Positions 31,141 through 43,100 of a stretch of 64,000 bases of DNA are shown in pieces (position 1 is the stretch's first letter; each line of letters begins with the position of its first letter). The DNA is from Alligator mississippiensis (Eukaryota; Chordata; Crocodylia; Alligatoridae). The notes beneath the pieces were generated by a model. It did not search any database. It was not told the origin of the DNA and worked only from the letters and a program-made list of their open reading frames with translations. The position numbers and the translations under genes were made by a program. Location: NCBI RefSeq assembly GCF_030867095.1, contig NC_081828.1, positions 53,669,434 through 53,733,433 on the forward strand, read 5' to 3'.

Positions 31141-34100
31141 GGCGGCCCCGCCATGGGGGACGTGAAGAACTTCCTGTACGCCTGGTGTGGCAAGAGGAAG
31201 GTGACGCCGGCCTACGAGATCCGCGCCGCTGGCAACAAGAACCGGCAGAAGTTCCAGTGCGAGGTGCGGCGGGGCGGGGCGTCGTGCGGCGGCTGCTGCT
31301 GCTGCTGCTGCTGCTCCCGCGCGCTGTGGGGGCGGGGCTTTGAGGGGAGAGTGGGGCCTGGGTGTGGGCGGGGCTGCCGCGGGGCAGGTAGCCGGGCTCC
31401 CGGGGAAGTGCAGGGGCTGTGTGAGGAAAGACGCACCCGTGGTGGTGTAGGCCGGGCATTGGAGCGCAGTCCCACAGACAAGTTCAGTGGCGTACCGAGG
31501 GTCTCTGGCACCTGGGGCCCCATGCTTACATTTGCGCCCCCACCTCCGTCGCAGAACGGGAGGGAGGGGTCCCCTAGCAGCCTATGGCAGAGCCCACACC
31601 CACCCGCCCACCCCCTGTGCCGGAAGCAAGCCCCCCAATAAAAGATATCGTGCACACACACACAACCTGTACCACAAGCAAGCCCCCCCCCCCCCGCCCC
31701 AAAGATATCACACAGCCCTGTACTGGAAGCAAGCCCCCCCCAGTAAAAGATAATCACACACACATACAGCTGTACTGGAAGCAACACCCCCCCCCAATAA
31801 AAGATATCACACACACACCCCTGTACGGAAGCAAGCCCCCCCCCAAAAGATATCATGCACACACACAGCTGTCTGCCCTCTCCCTGGAGCTGTCCACGGC
31901 TCAGTTTCACTCCCCCTCCGAGCCCCCTTTACACTTATGTGCATGGAGCTGCTGCTTGGCTGTCCCGAGCAGCCCTGCAGATGCAGAGGGCCAAGCTGGA
32001 CTGGACCCGGTGGGGAGCACGGTCACCACACCATGTCTCTGCAGGCAGGCAGTGGCCCTGTGGGGGAGTAGTTCAGACACAGAGAGGAGCCAACTTGAAT
32101 TTTGGGGGTTTCTAACCCCCAAGGCCCTCCCAGTGCCATGGCCCACAGAGGTGCAATGTGGCAGGGTGCTCCTGGCCTGGCTGGCCTGGTTCCAACTGCC
32201 CAGCCCACCCCGCTCCAGGTAAGGCGTGACTCGCCCAGCCCAGCCCTCTCCCTACCAGACAGCGCCACTCAGCCCACAGATGTAGCACAGCTTTTTAGGC
32301 AAGACCCCAGTCCTGCCTCCTCTCCTCCAGCCCTATTGGTGGAGGAGGAGCCCTGCTTCCGTCTCACAGGGAAGCAAACGTGAAAACCGCAGTTTTAAAC
32401 TTGGTGCCAGATATGGGCACTGAGTTTAAACTGTGGCTTTCGCTTCCCTGCTGGTGAGGATCCCAGGACTCCGAATTGGAATGGGCCCCTGGGCACGTGT
32501 GCCCAGTTTGCCCGTGCATTAATCTGCCTATGACCTGGCCAGCACCACCCCACCAGGCCTGTGCCCAGGGGCCATGGCCTCCCCCTTGGTGCATCACCTG
32601 AGCGCAGGGGACAGCTGAGGTGAAAACAGGGATGGGAAAGAGGCCTCAGGTTTAAAAGTGCTCCAAGGGGTAGACCCTGAGCAGAGCATGCCAGGCAGTG
32701 CCCACTGGCCCCTGAATAAATCCAGGGAACCAGTGGATGCTGCCTGGTGATACTCTGCCTCGAGACAGGAAAGTACAAGGGCATGGGAAGTGGCTCCACA
32801 GTTCCTGAGGACCCTTCTGGCCAGAGCCCCCTTCCTGGTGAGGTATACTGTCAGTTTGGCCAGGGCCAGAAGAAGGTTGTCCAGAAGGTTCTGGGACTAG
32901 GTAGGGCCATGGATGGGGAGTGCGTAAATAAACAGGTGAGGGGAGAAGTGCAGCCAGAACCTCAGTAAGACATTCTGGAGGAGGCAGTACAAGGGCTGTA
33001 GCTCCATCTCACCCAGCTCGCGGAAGGGCCTGTGGGAAATAGGCCTATTTGTCACCCTTTAAAACGTGAGCCCAGCCCACCAAGTCTCTCATTGGCTTCC
33101 CTTAGGCAGGGAAGCTACAGGAAAAACGGACAGCATATTTCTTGGAGCAAATAATGAAAAAACAGAGAAGGAAGTGCCACTCAGTTTCAAAACAAACATG
33201 CCGAGTGGGGACACTGAACAGAGCACACCAAACAGCACCCACTGGCCCTCAAATGAGTCCAAGGAGCCAGCAGGCACTGCCTGCTGATACTTTGCTTGGA
33301 GACAGGAGTAAAGCAGGGCAAGGAAAGCAGTCCCCAGGGACCCTCCCAGCCAGAGCCGCATTCCTTGTCAGATACACAGCCAGCTCGGCCAGGGCTAGGA
33401 GGAGGTTGACCAGGAGGTTCTGGGACTTGGTAGGGCCATGGACAGGGAGCACTTAAATAAACAGGTGAGGGAAGAAGTGCAGCTAGAACCTCAGCAAGAG
33501 GTTCTGGAGGAGGCAGTACAGGGGCTACAGCCATGTCTCTTCCTGCTCACAGAAGGGCCTGTGGGAAATGGGAGACTGGGCAAGACAGACCTATGATTTG
33601 ACCCAGTAAAGGGCAGTGCTTATGTATGTGTGCGGCCATATATATGTAATGAAAGAAGCAGTCACCAGTGAGGTCTAGTATGTGTCAGATGTACGAGAGG
33701 ATTTGGTGACCCTGTTGTTTTGCTGGGAAGTGGGTAAAGATAAGCTGTTCTTTCCTTTGTGTGGTGTGAAGCGTTGTACCAGCCTCATAGATTCATAGAT
33801 GTTAGGGTTGGAAGGGACCTCAATAGATCATCGAGTCCGACCCCCTGCATAGGCAGGAAAGAGTGCTGGGTCTAGATGACCCCAGCTAGATGCATATCCA
33901 ACCTCCTCTTGAAGACTCCCAGGGTAGGGGAGAGCACCACCTCCCTTGGGAGCCCGTTCCAGACCTTGGCCACTCTAACTGTGAAGAAGTTCTTCCTAAT
34001 GTCCAGTCTAAATCTGCTCTCTGCTAGCTTGTGGCCATTATTTCTTGTAACCCCCGGGGGCGCCTTGGTGAATAAAACCTCACCAATTCCCTTCTGTGCC

Positions 34101-37100
34101 CCCGTGATGAACTTATAGGCAGCCACAAGGTCGCCTCTCAACCTTCTCTTGCGGAGGCTGAAGAGGTCCAGGTACCCCAGTCTCTCCTTGTAGGGCTTGG
34201 CCTGCAAGCCCTTAATCATACGAGTGGCACTTCTCTGGACCCTCTCCAGGTTATCCGCATCCCTCTTAAAGTGCGGTGCCCAGAATTGCACGCAGTACTC
34301 CAACTGCGGTCTGACCAGCGCCCAATAGAGGGGAAGTATCATCTCTTTGGATCTATTCGTCCAAAGTGCCATTAGCTTTTCTGATGGCTTCGTCACACTG
34401 CCGGTTCATGTTCATCTTGGAGTCCACTAGGACTTTAAGATCCCTTTCCACTTCCGTGCCACCCAGCAGGTCCTTTCCTAGGCAGTAGGTGTGCTGGACA
34501 TTTTTCCTCCCTAGGTGCAGCACTTTGCATTTCTCCTTGTTGAACTGCATTCTGTTATTTTCTGCCCATTTGTCCAACCTGTCCAGGTCTGCTTGTAGTT
34601 GTTCCCTGCCCTCCGGCGTGTCCACTTCTCCCCATAGCTTTGTGTCATCCGCAAACTTGGGCAGTACACTTCACTTCCTCGTCCAAGTCGCTGATGAAGA
34701 CATTAAAGAGTATCGGTCCAAGGACCGAGCCCTGTGGGACTCCACTACCCACACCCTTCCAGGTCGATACTGACCCATCCACCACGACTCTCTGGGTGTG
34801 ACCCTCTAGCCAATTCGCCACCCACCGGACTGTGTAGTCATCCAAATCACAGCCTCTTAACTTGTTCACCAGTATGGGATGGGATACCGTATCGAAGGCC
34901 TTCCTGAAGTCTAAGTATACGACATCCACCCCTCCTCCTGTGTCCAGGCGTTTCGTAACCTGGTCATAAAAAAAGACTAGATTAGTCAGGCATGATCTAC
35001 CTGCTACGAACCCATGCTGGTTTCCCCTCAGCATAATTTGTCCTGCCGGGCTCTCGCAAATGTGAGCCTTGATAATTTTTTCAAAGACTTTGCCAAGGAT
35101 GGAGGTGAGACTGACTGGCCTATAGTTGCCCGGGTCCTCCTTCCTCCCCTTCTTGAAAATGGGGACCACATTGGCCCTTTTCCAGTCCTCCAGGACTTGG
35201 CCCGTGCGCCATGAGCGTTCAAATATTCCTGCCAGTGGCTGTGCAGTGATGTCGGCCAGTGCCTTCAGTACCCTCGGATGGAGCTCATCTGGGCCTGCCA
35301 ACTTAAAGGCATCCAGTTCTTCCAAGTGACTCTGCACCATCTCAGGGTCTACGCATGGTAGTCTGGCGCCTTGCTGCTGCCTCTCTACAACCCCAGTGAG
35401 AGACTTGTCTTGCCCCTCTCTTAGGAACACTGAGGCAAAGAACTCGTTGAGGAGTTCAGCCTTGTCCCCTCTGTCCGTCACCAATTGCTTCTGCCCATTT
35501 AGTAGGGGTCCTATTCCTCCCTGGGCCTTCCTTTTACTCCCTATGTATCTAAAAAACAATTTCATGTTATCCTTTACTTGGGATGCTATCCTCAGCTCCA
35601 TGGTAGCTTTGGCCCGTGAAACTGCCTCCCTACAAGCACGAGCAGAGGAGGTATACTCCTCTTTGGTGATCTCTCCCTGTTTCCACTTTTTATATGCTCC
35701 CCTTTTGGCCCGTAGGCTGCCCTGGATTTCTCTGGTCAGCCAAGGAAGCCTCCTGGCCCCTTTCCCTCTTTTTCCTCGCATCGGGATTGTCTCCCTTTGT
35801 GCCCGAAGGATCATTTCCTTAAGGCACAGCCACCCTTCTTGGGCTCCCATCACTTCAAAACTCCTACTCTGCAGTGCGTCCTTGACTAATCCCCTGAGTT
35901 CATTGAAATCAGCTTTCCTAAAGTCTAGCACTTTCACCCTACTAGTTACCTTACCCACTCGACGTCTTATGAAGAATTCTGTTATTAGGTGATCACTGTC
36001 CCCCAGATGGCTACCGATCTGTAGGTCCCCTACCATGTCATCCCCCGTTGCCAATACCAGATCCAGTAAGGCTTTCCCCCTAGTGGGACCGTGTACCTCC
36101 TGCGTCAGGTGGAGGTCCTGTACACAGGTTAGAAACCTGCGTGAATGGTGGGACTTTGCTCTCTGTGTCTCCCAGCAGATGTCTGGGTAGTTTAGGTTCC
36201 CCATGACTACCGCCTCCTTAGCTTTTATGGTCTCCGAGAGCTGCCTCAGGAGCCCTGAATCTATTTCTTCCCCTTGGTGTGGGGGTCTGTAGCAGACCCC
36301 TACCACCAAATCCCTTTCTCCTTGCCCCCCATGTAACCTAACCCACAATCCTTCTACTTCCTTCTACTTCCTTCTACTCCTATCCAAGAGAGGGATTGAA
36401 TATTCATATCTGAGTGCCTTGGATTAAAAGGGATCATTTTGATTTAAGGCTTGCTGTGGAGACAAGTTTGCTGTAGGTCTCGGTCTGGATGACACAGATG
36501 TTTACGAAAGTGAGCACAAGATGGGAGAGAAGACTGGGGAATTCATTGCTGCCTTCAGCACCCAGAAATGCCCTCAGAAGGTATCATATGCAGTGGAGCC
36601 TCACACAACATGCAGCCAAAGGGCCCATGGACTACCCAGCATGTGTCCACCAGCCACTGTGCAGTTGGGCAGCTCTGACTTAGGTTAATTGCTGGGGTTC
36701 TGCGTTTATTGGGGCTCTGCTGGGTTTGGTGGTTGGGAGACGCTTGCCTTTATTAATTCTGCAAATTAATTTCTTGTCTGCAGGTTCGAGTGGAAGGCTT
36801 TAACTACATTGGCATGGGCAATTCCACTAACAAGAAAGATGCACAGAGCAATGCTGCTCGGGACTTCGTCAATTACTTAGTTCGAGTGAATGAAATAAAG
36901 AGAGAAGAAATTCCAGCTTTAGGGGTAAGCTACTTTTTATCCTTGCATATCATACAAGAGGCTGGAGATATTTTCATTGGGAACCACCTTGTAATGCAAA
37001 GCACTGTATAGGTCTTTGGCAGCAAGGCCAAACTTGGGACCTTTGGACTTAAGTTCAAAGTCTGTGAACTACTTCTGCCTGATATAGTAGGCCTGTTAGC

Positions 37101-40100
37101 CAAAACTAAAGTAGGCTCATTGTTTTCTATAACACCAGATACCACCAGGGAGGAACACAGTGGCATACTAAGCCAGTTTGGGCTATATATGCAAGGGAGA
37201 ACCTCTTGGTAAAACTATTAGAGGAGATTTCAAGAGGTAATTTATTGCAGCTCCTCTGTTTCATGTGTAGCTGTTTAACGCTGTATAGGGAAGCCAGTAG
37301 TGGTTGTGTAGTCCACTGCAATATTGCCCTCTTTATATTTCTTCTACTTCTGGTCTGTCTAGTCTGTCTTTCCTCTTTGATACTTCTGATTCATTCATGG
37401 CTCCCCAGAGCAGTTGTTATTGACAGTCAATTTTACTTCTTTATTCTAGATTTGAATAGTAGCTGTTGGTGCATCTACACATGTGCCTTACTGTGGAGTA
37501 GACTAACTAGCTCCTCAGTTAAACATCACAGTCTACATGTGCACCAGTATTAGGGCACAGTAAATTAATTAGCTCCACTATAGGATAGTAGTGTTGGGGA
37601 CAGTACTATCCTACAGCAGAGTAATTTACTCCCCTGAAACACGTGTAGACAACGACAGGGGCTGGCTGGAGCATGAGGGTGCTAAAGTGCGGAGGGTGTC
37701 TGTTGCCTAGCCCCACCCTTTGGCACCCCCAGCCAGCCCCTCTGCTGCCCAACATTCCCGCCTGGAGCCCAAAGCTGACCCGCCAGGGCCACTTCCAGCC
37801 TGGGGCTGTTCTGCCCCTGCTCAGTGTGCTGCATTCTTGAGCGCATGTGCAAATGCTGTGCCCGGGAGCAGCTAACTCCATTGCAAACAGTGCTGGTGTT
37901 TGTTTCATCGCATTAATAGCACATGTAGATGCACCCAGTGAAGTTGGTGTAGCCATGGTAGAACAAAAGATGAGATTGTTTTCAAAGTGCTAGAGGGGTG
38001 GTGTCAAACATATGGCCCATGGAACTGTGTTATCTGGCCAGTAGAGTTCCCAGAGGGGATAGGAATTTGGGGGCAGAGTGTGCGTGGAGGGGGTGGTCCT
38101 GGCATCTGCTGCTGAAATCTTCAGTATGGAGGCCCAGTGGGGACAAGTGTTGGCAGCAGGGGGAGAAAGCAAGCAATAGCTAGGTTAACTCCCACTGCTG
38201 TTCTGTCTGGACCCAGCCTCAAAAGAGCCTTGTAGCCCAGATCGGGCCCGGGAGGCTGAGTGAGTTTGATACCCCTGCACTAGAGTAAGCATACCTGCAG
38301 ACTTAAGCAAACAGTAGTTTGTTAGACCTCAGAGTTCTGAATATTATATTTTAATAGGACTTGTGTTTTGAAGGTATTGATAGCTTAGGTCATCCCCCTT
38401 GTCAAGAAAAGCTTCCTTCTCAATACTGATCAGTGAGGTCCTCCCTCATAAAGCTGTCTTGAGACTTCCTATTAAAATACCCTGTTTTTAGTGACTTCTA
38501 ACTTTAACTGCTTGGGCTGAGATTTTCTATTCTGTTTGCCTTTGACTGAATGTTTTTGAAATAATTCAGCCAAAATGCTTGGGCTATTTCTAAGTATAAG
38601 ACTCTCAAGTATATTTTGGAAATAATAAATTCTAGCAACTTTTTTTTAACTGCGCTTTAGACTGGGGACTTTAAATTTGGAGGAGAGTGTGTGACCATTT
38701 GTGATCCTTTTTAGAATTCACCCACATTTATTAGGTTTTGAAAAATTGCAATTTCATATACTTGGTAGATGCTTTTAACCTGCTAAATTCTAAGCAGATT
38801 TTATGTGCGTTGAATATGCTGCAGTCTGAAGTTAAACATGGTTTTCTCCTGAAATCTCAGGTCAGGGTTGCTTCAGCCTATGCTGGATATGGGTGTCTGA
38901 ACTATAAGCAGGAAGTCTCTCTTGTGTTTTCAGTGACCTTCTACTTCCTTACTGTGTCCTTACAGTGGGAGAGAGACTGTCTGATTCAGATATGCATTAC
39001 ATGTGAGATAGACCTGTTGCAGGTAGGAGCTCGAGACAGGAGACAGGGATTGATTTAGTTGGTAGCTGGGATGGAGATTGGGATTGGCTCAGCAAGGACA
39101 CCCTGATGGGGAACTAACAGTTTGTGGAGAGAGGAGACATAATGAAGAACCTGGTTGTGGAGGAAGAACTGATATTGGATGGAGAAAAAAATGGCATCAT
39201 GATATGGGAAGTGATGGTTTGGGGAGCTGTGACTGGATGAGGAGAGTAGGAATATAGAATTGTTGTGTAATGTAAACATAGGACAAGAGAGATCTGATGC
39301 GAGGAGGAGGGTGGTACTGGTTGAGTATGGAAACTGATGTAAGATTCACTGGACTAAGACTGATTTCATAAACCAGGGGACTGGGATGAGATGTCTGAGG
39401 AAATGCCTGAGACCAAGTGAAGACAATGAGTCTAGAACAGGGGTGGGCAATTATTTTGCCTGGAGGACTGCTTAATGAGTTTTGGTGAGTTGTTGAGGGC
39501 TGTAAGGATAGCCCTGGCCCTTGGTCGCTATCTTGGGACCAGAAGTCCTGCCCCTAACTCCTGACCTTTGCCACTAGAAATTCTTCTTTTGGGAGTTGGG
39601 GGGTTGCCATTTTAGAACCTGAAAAAAAACAAATCACATACTAAAAGTCAAACACCTACTATAACACGCTTGTCCAACATATGGCCCGTGGGCCACTATG
39701 TGGCCCTCCAAGCTGTTTTTTGAGGCCCAAGGTGCTGAGACAGGAAATGAAAGTAAACACTGTACTTTCCTTTTGGGGGTGTGATGTGATACCGTTTCCT
39801 GTGAGGTCTTTGAATATGGCTCGCCGGCCTACTGGGTGATAAAATGTTCATTATCCGGCCTCACATTCAAAAAGGTTGGACACCCCTGTACTATAACATA
39901 TTTTAATTTTTATTACAAAAAATATTTTTGTTATGATCTGTGTTTACATAGTGTATATAGAGGTGAACACATAATAGCTCAAAATAGTCTTACTCTTGTA
40001 TATTGTATGTGGGGTGTGGTTGGGGTTTGTGAGAGGGTGTGGCTGTGTGTGTGGCAGGGTGTAGGATATGTTGTGGGGGCAGAGTGGATGTGTGAGGTTT

Positions 40101-43100
40101 GTGGGGTGTGAGGGAGGGTGTAGGGAGGCCCCTCACACACACTCCCCCACCACAGCACTCCATTGCTCAGGGCTGCCAGCTAGAGCTGTGTACCATAGAG
40201 GGGATTGTGAGGGGAGTGGTCTTCACACACCTCCACCCTCTCTCACACCCACACCTTGCCCACCTGAGCTCCACGCTTCCACTGCCTTCCTGGGCACGAG
40301 CTCTGCATTCACACCAGTCCCAGCCCCAGCCCCATGCTTCCTGCCCCTACCCAGCTGTAGCTTCCAGTTCCCTACCTGGAACAAGTGCCTGGAGCAAGTG
40401 CTGCATCAGAGAGACGAGAAGGAGTGGCTGGACACCAGGGAAGCCGAGCAGGTCCCCCAGCAGCTGCAGCAGTAGTTTTGCCGTTCTGGCTGAGCCAGGC
40501 CCTTCCACCCGTGAGGGCAGGAGTGAGGCAGGTGGGCAGGGCAAGGTACAGTTAATTGTTGGGCACCCGTGGGTCAGATGAAATTGCTCAGTGGGCCAGA
40601 TCTGGCCTGCGGGCTGTATTTTGCCTGCCCCTTGTCTAGAACAAGGATCAGCATCTTGCGGGCCAGATCCAATCCATGAAAGGATTGTATCCAGCCTGCA
40701 GAACCAGGACAGCAGTGGCATTTAGTGGAATGGGAGTCCACAGCACAGGGTGCCATGCCTTAAATCAAGTTCTGTTAATTTGGCCCATCACTCCTCAAAG
40801 GTTACTAATCTTTTATCTAGAATAAGGAACGAGAGGTGGAGAAGAGACAGGATGAAGTTATAAATACTTAACATTTGAGCCTCATCAATATTGTTGAAGG
40901 AGACCTGGGATAGTGGTTGCTGTATAGTGATCATATCTTTTGGTATAAGAACTTTTCTGTTGAGTATTAAGAATGTTTATTGTGTATGAAGCTGGTTCTA
41001 CAGTATTTTCATGCTTGGAATATTGCTGTTCTGCAGCCAGCAGTTGCTGATACTCCTGATGGACCAGTGCCTGGGGTGGCAGGAGATAATAGTGTGGAAA
41101 AGTCTACTTTGGGGGGACCTCTTCCTCCACATTTGGCTATCAAGAGTGAATCAGGTAAGATTTTGAATATCTGTAATTTACGTATTTTTTCTCTACTTGT
41201 GTTTTTCCATAAAATTAAGTTCCATAAAATAACAAAAAATTATTGCATTTTTGAGGCAGAGCTGTGATTGGCTGCATGGCATCCAGTAATGCATCTTTTC
41301 AAAATTCCTTGATTTTTTTTTTTTTTTTTCTTCCAGTGTGCATCTTAATTTTGATGACAGGTTTTTTTTTTCTGTAGGTGAAAGGCCACCTCCTGGGCTT
41401 GGAAGCTCTGGCTATGGAGGAGCACAGTGGGACCGTGGAGCAAATCTGAAGGATTACTACTCAAGGAAGGAGGAGCAGGAGGCACAGGCAGTATGTTGTC
41501 CAGTGTAATTTTTTATGTAATTTTAGCTGGTAAAAGGGAATTTTTCCTTTCTAATTATTTATTGATTAGATTCTTGCAACTGGTTTTGCAAATTTCAGTT
41601 GATTTAACTCTGATTATAAATTTATCTCTGAACAGTAACCAAATAATTTCTTACCATCCAACAACCTGCTAACTCTTAACAAATATGTGCATTGTTTAAA
41701 CCTTTATAACAATAATTTTGGGTACCCTAAAGGGTGGTTGTCTTTATGTTGCCATTTAGCTTGTTTACTTACGTGGTGGAAATATGAGAAAGTACTAAGA
41801 TATTAGAGATGTAACATTACTAGTGAATATGCCTGACTATTCTAGGGCATGAGGACAAGTTATTCAGAAAATTTGAGATTAAGTTATTGCAAATATGTTT
41901 TAAAACATGAAAACTGACAGTTGCGCCCAATAAGTTTAATTTTATTTTAAATATTAGACCTTGGAGTCGGAAGAAGTGGATTTAAATGCTGGTCTTCATG
42001 GGAATTGGACCTTGGAGAATGCCAAGGCACGTCTGAATCAATTTTTCCAGAAGGAGAAGATCCAAGGAGAATATAAATACACTCAAGTGGGGCCTGATCA
42101 CAACAGGTTTGCTAGTTTCATTCCTATCTTGCTGTATCAAGAATTAGTATTATTTTTTGGCAACAAGTTTCCTGGTCTAGTTATCCTGCAGTTCCATGTG
42201 GAAAACTTGGATTCTCTTCCTCAGTCAGCAAAGCTGATAACTGTGGTGAGCATAAGCCTGAAGAAGAAGGGCGTGTGTCTCATGTTTATCCTCAGCAGCT
42301 CCTTCCCTTACTTTTCATTTAAGTGCCTTTGGCTGGTTTTGTAGAAAGTCTAATCCAGTGTCAGACTGGTAACAGTGCTCAATGCCTTTTGAGGGGAAGG
42401 AGAAGAGATCCTTCCTTGGGCACTGGGATGCTGATGATACTGTGGAGAAATCTTTATGAATTTTGATGCTTGCTTTTTAAATCATGTCCATATTTCCTTG
42501 TAGACATATAGCTATGGTCAGATTAATTGTTGAAATCTTGGTTAAATTGTTGAGAAGCCACCTCTTGGTAAATGTTCTTTTATACCACTCAAGGATACTG
42601 GCAATAATCTAACATAATGCTTTCTTTTCATTAGGTACAAAACATCCCTAAAGGACACTTTACTATTACACGGCTAGAGTTGATCAGTTTTTTCAATGCA
42701 AGTTTTCCATAGAAATTCTTGGTTTGACAGAATCTCAGTATTCTTTAGGAGTGTAGTGATTACACTGATTTTTCAGCTGAAAGCAAGCAGGCTAGCTAGT
42801 TTCCTGCCTAGTTCTCCAGACGGCAATTAGCTGAGGCTTGCTCACGGAGGGAACAAACTGAAAATCTCTATTTTGGTTTCTGTTTGGTTTGGAACTCACA
42901 GTTTTCCTTGTGATTTGTTTTTTCAAAACTTTTGCAGTAAGACTTTTCCAGCCAGCTCTATTGACTACCATTTTATAGTGATTTTGTGGTCAGAAATACT
43001 GACAAATCTTAATTTATTAATATATCAGTTCCATGTAAATAAGCCTGTCAAAGGCTCCTGTACCCTTTGTCTTCTGAAATGTGCGTACTGTGAGGATTTT

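Larger units (their letters stand above)
30780..31420 (+). promoter_or_regulatory. DHX9: CpG island promoter of DHX9
   Basis: Abrupt rise in G+C and CpG dinucleotides around the first exons, with no TATA box. A candidate non-coding first exon ends at a GCAG|GTCAGC donor at 30991. The start site itself cannot be placed from sequence. Confidence 0.8.

Noticed and set aside
31108..32222. Long frames overlapping the DHX9 exon 1 and intron 1
   Set aside because: They run through the donor site and the minisatellite. The open length is due to GC content and repeats.
40642..40790. Another hAT element starting beside 40633
   Set aside because: Only one end-like sequence is present and no matching far end was found.
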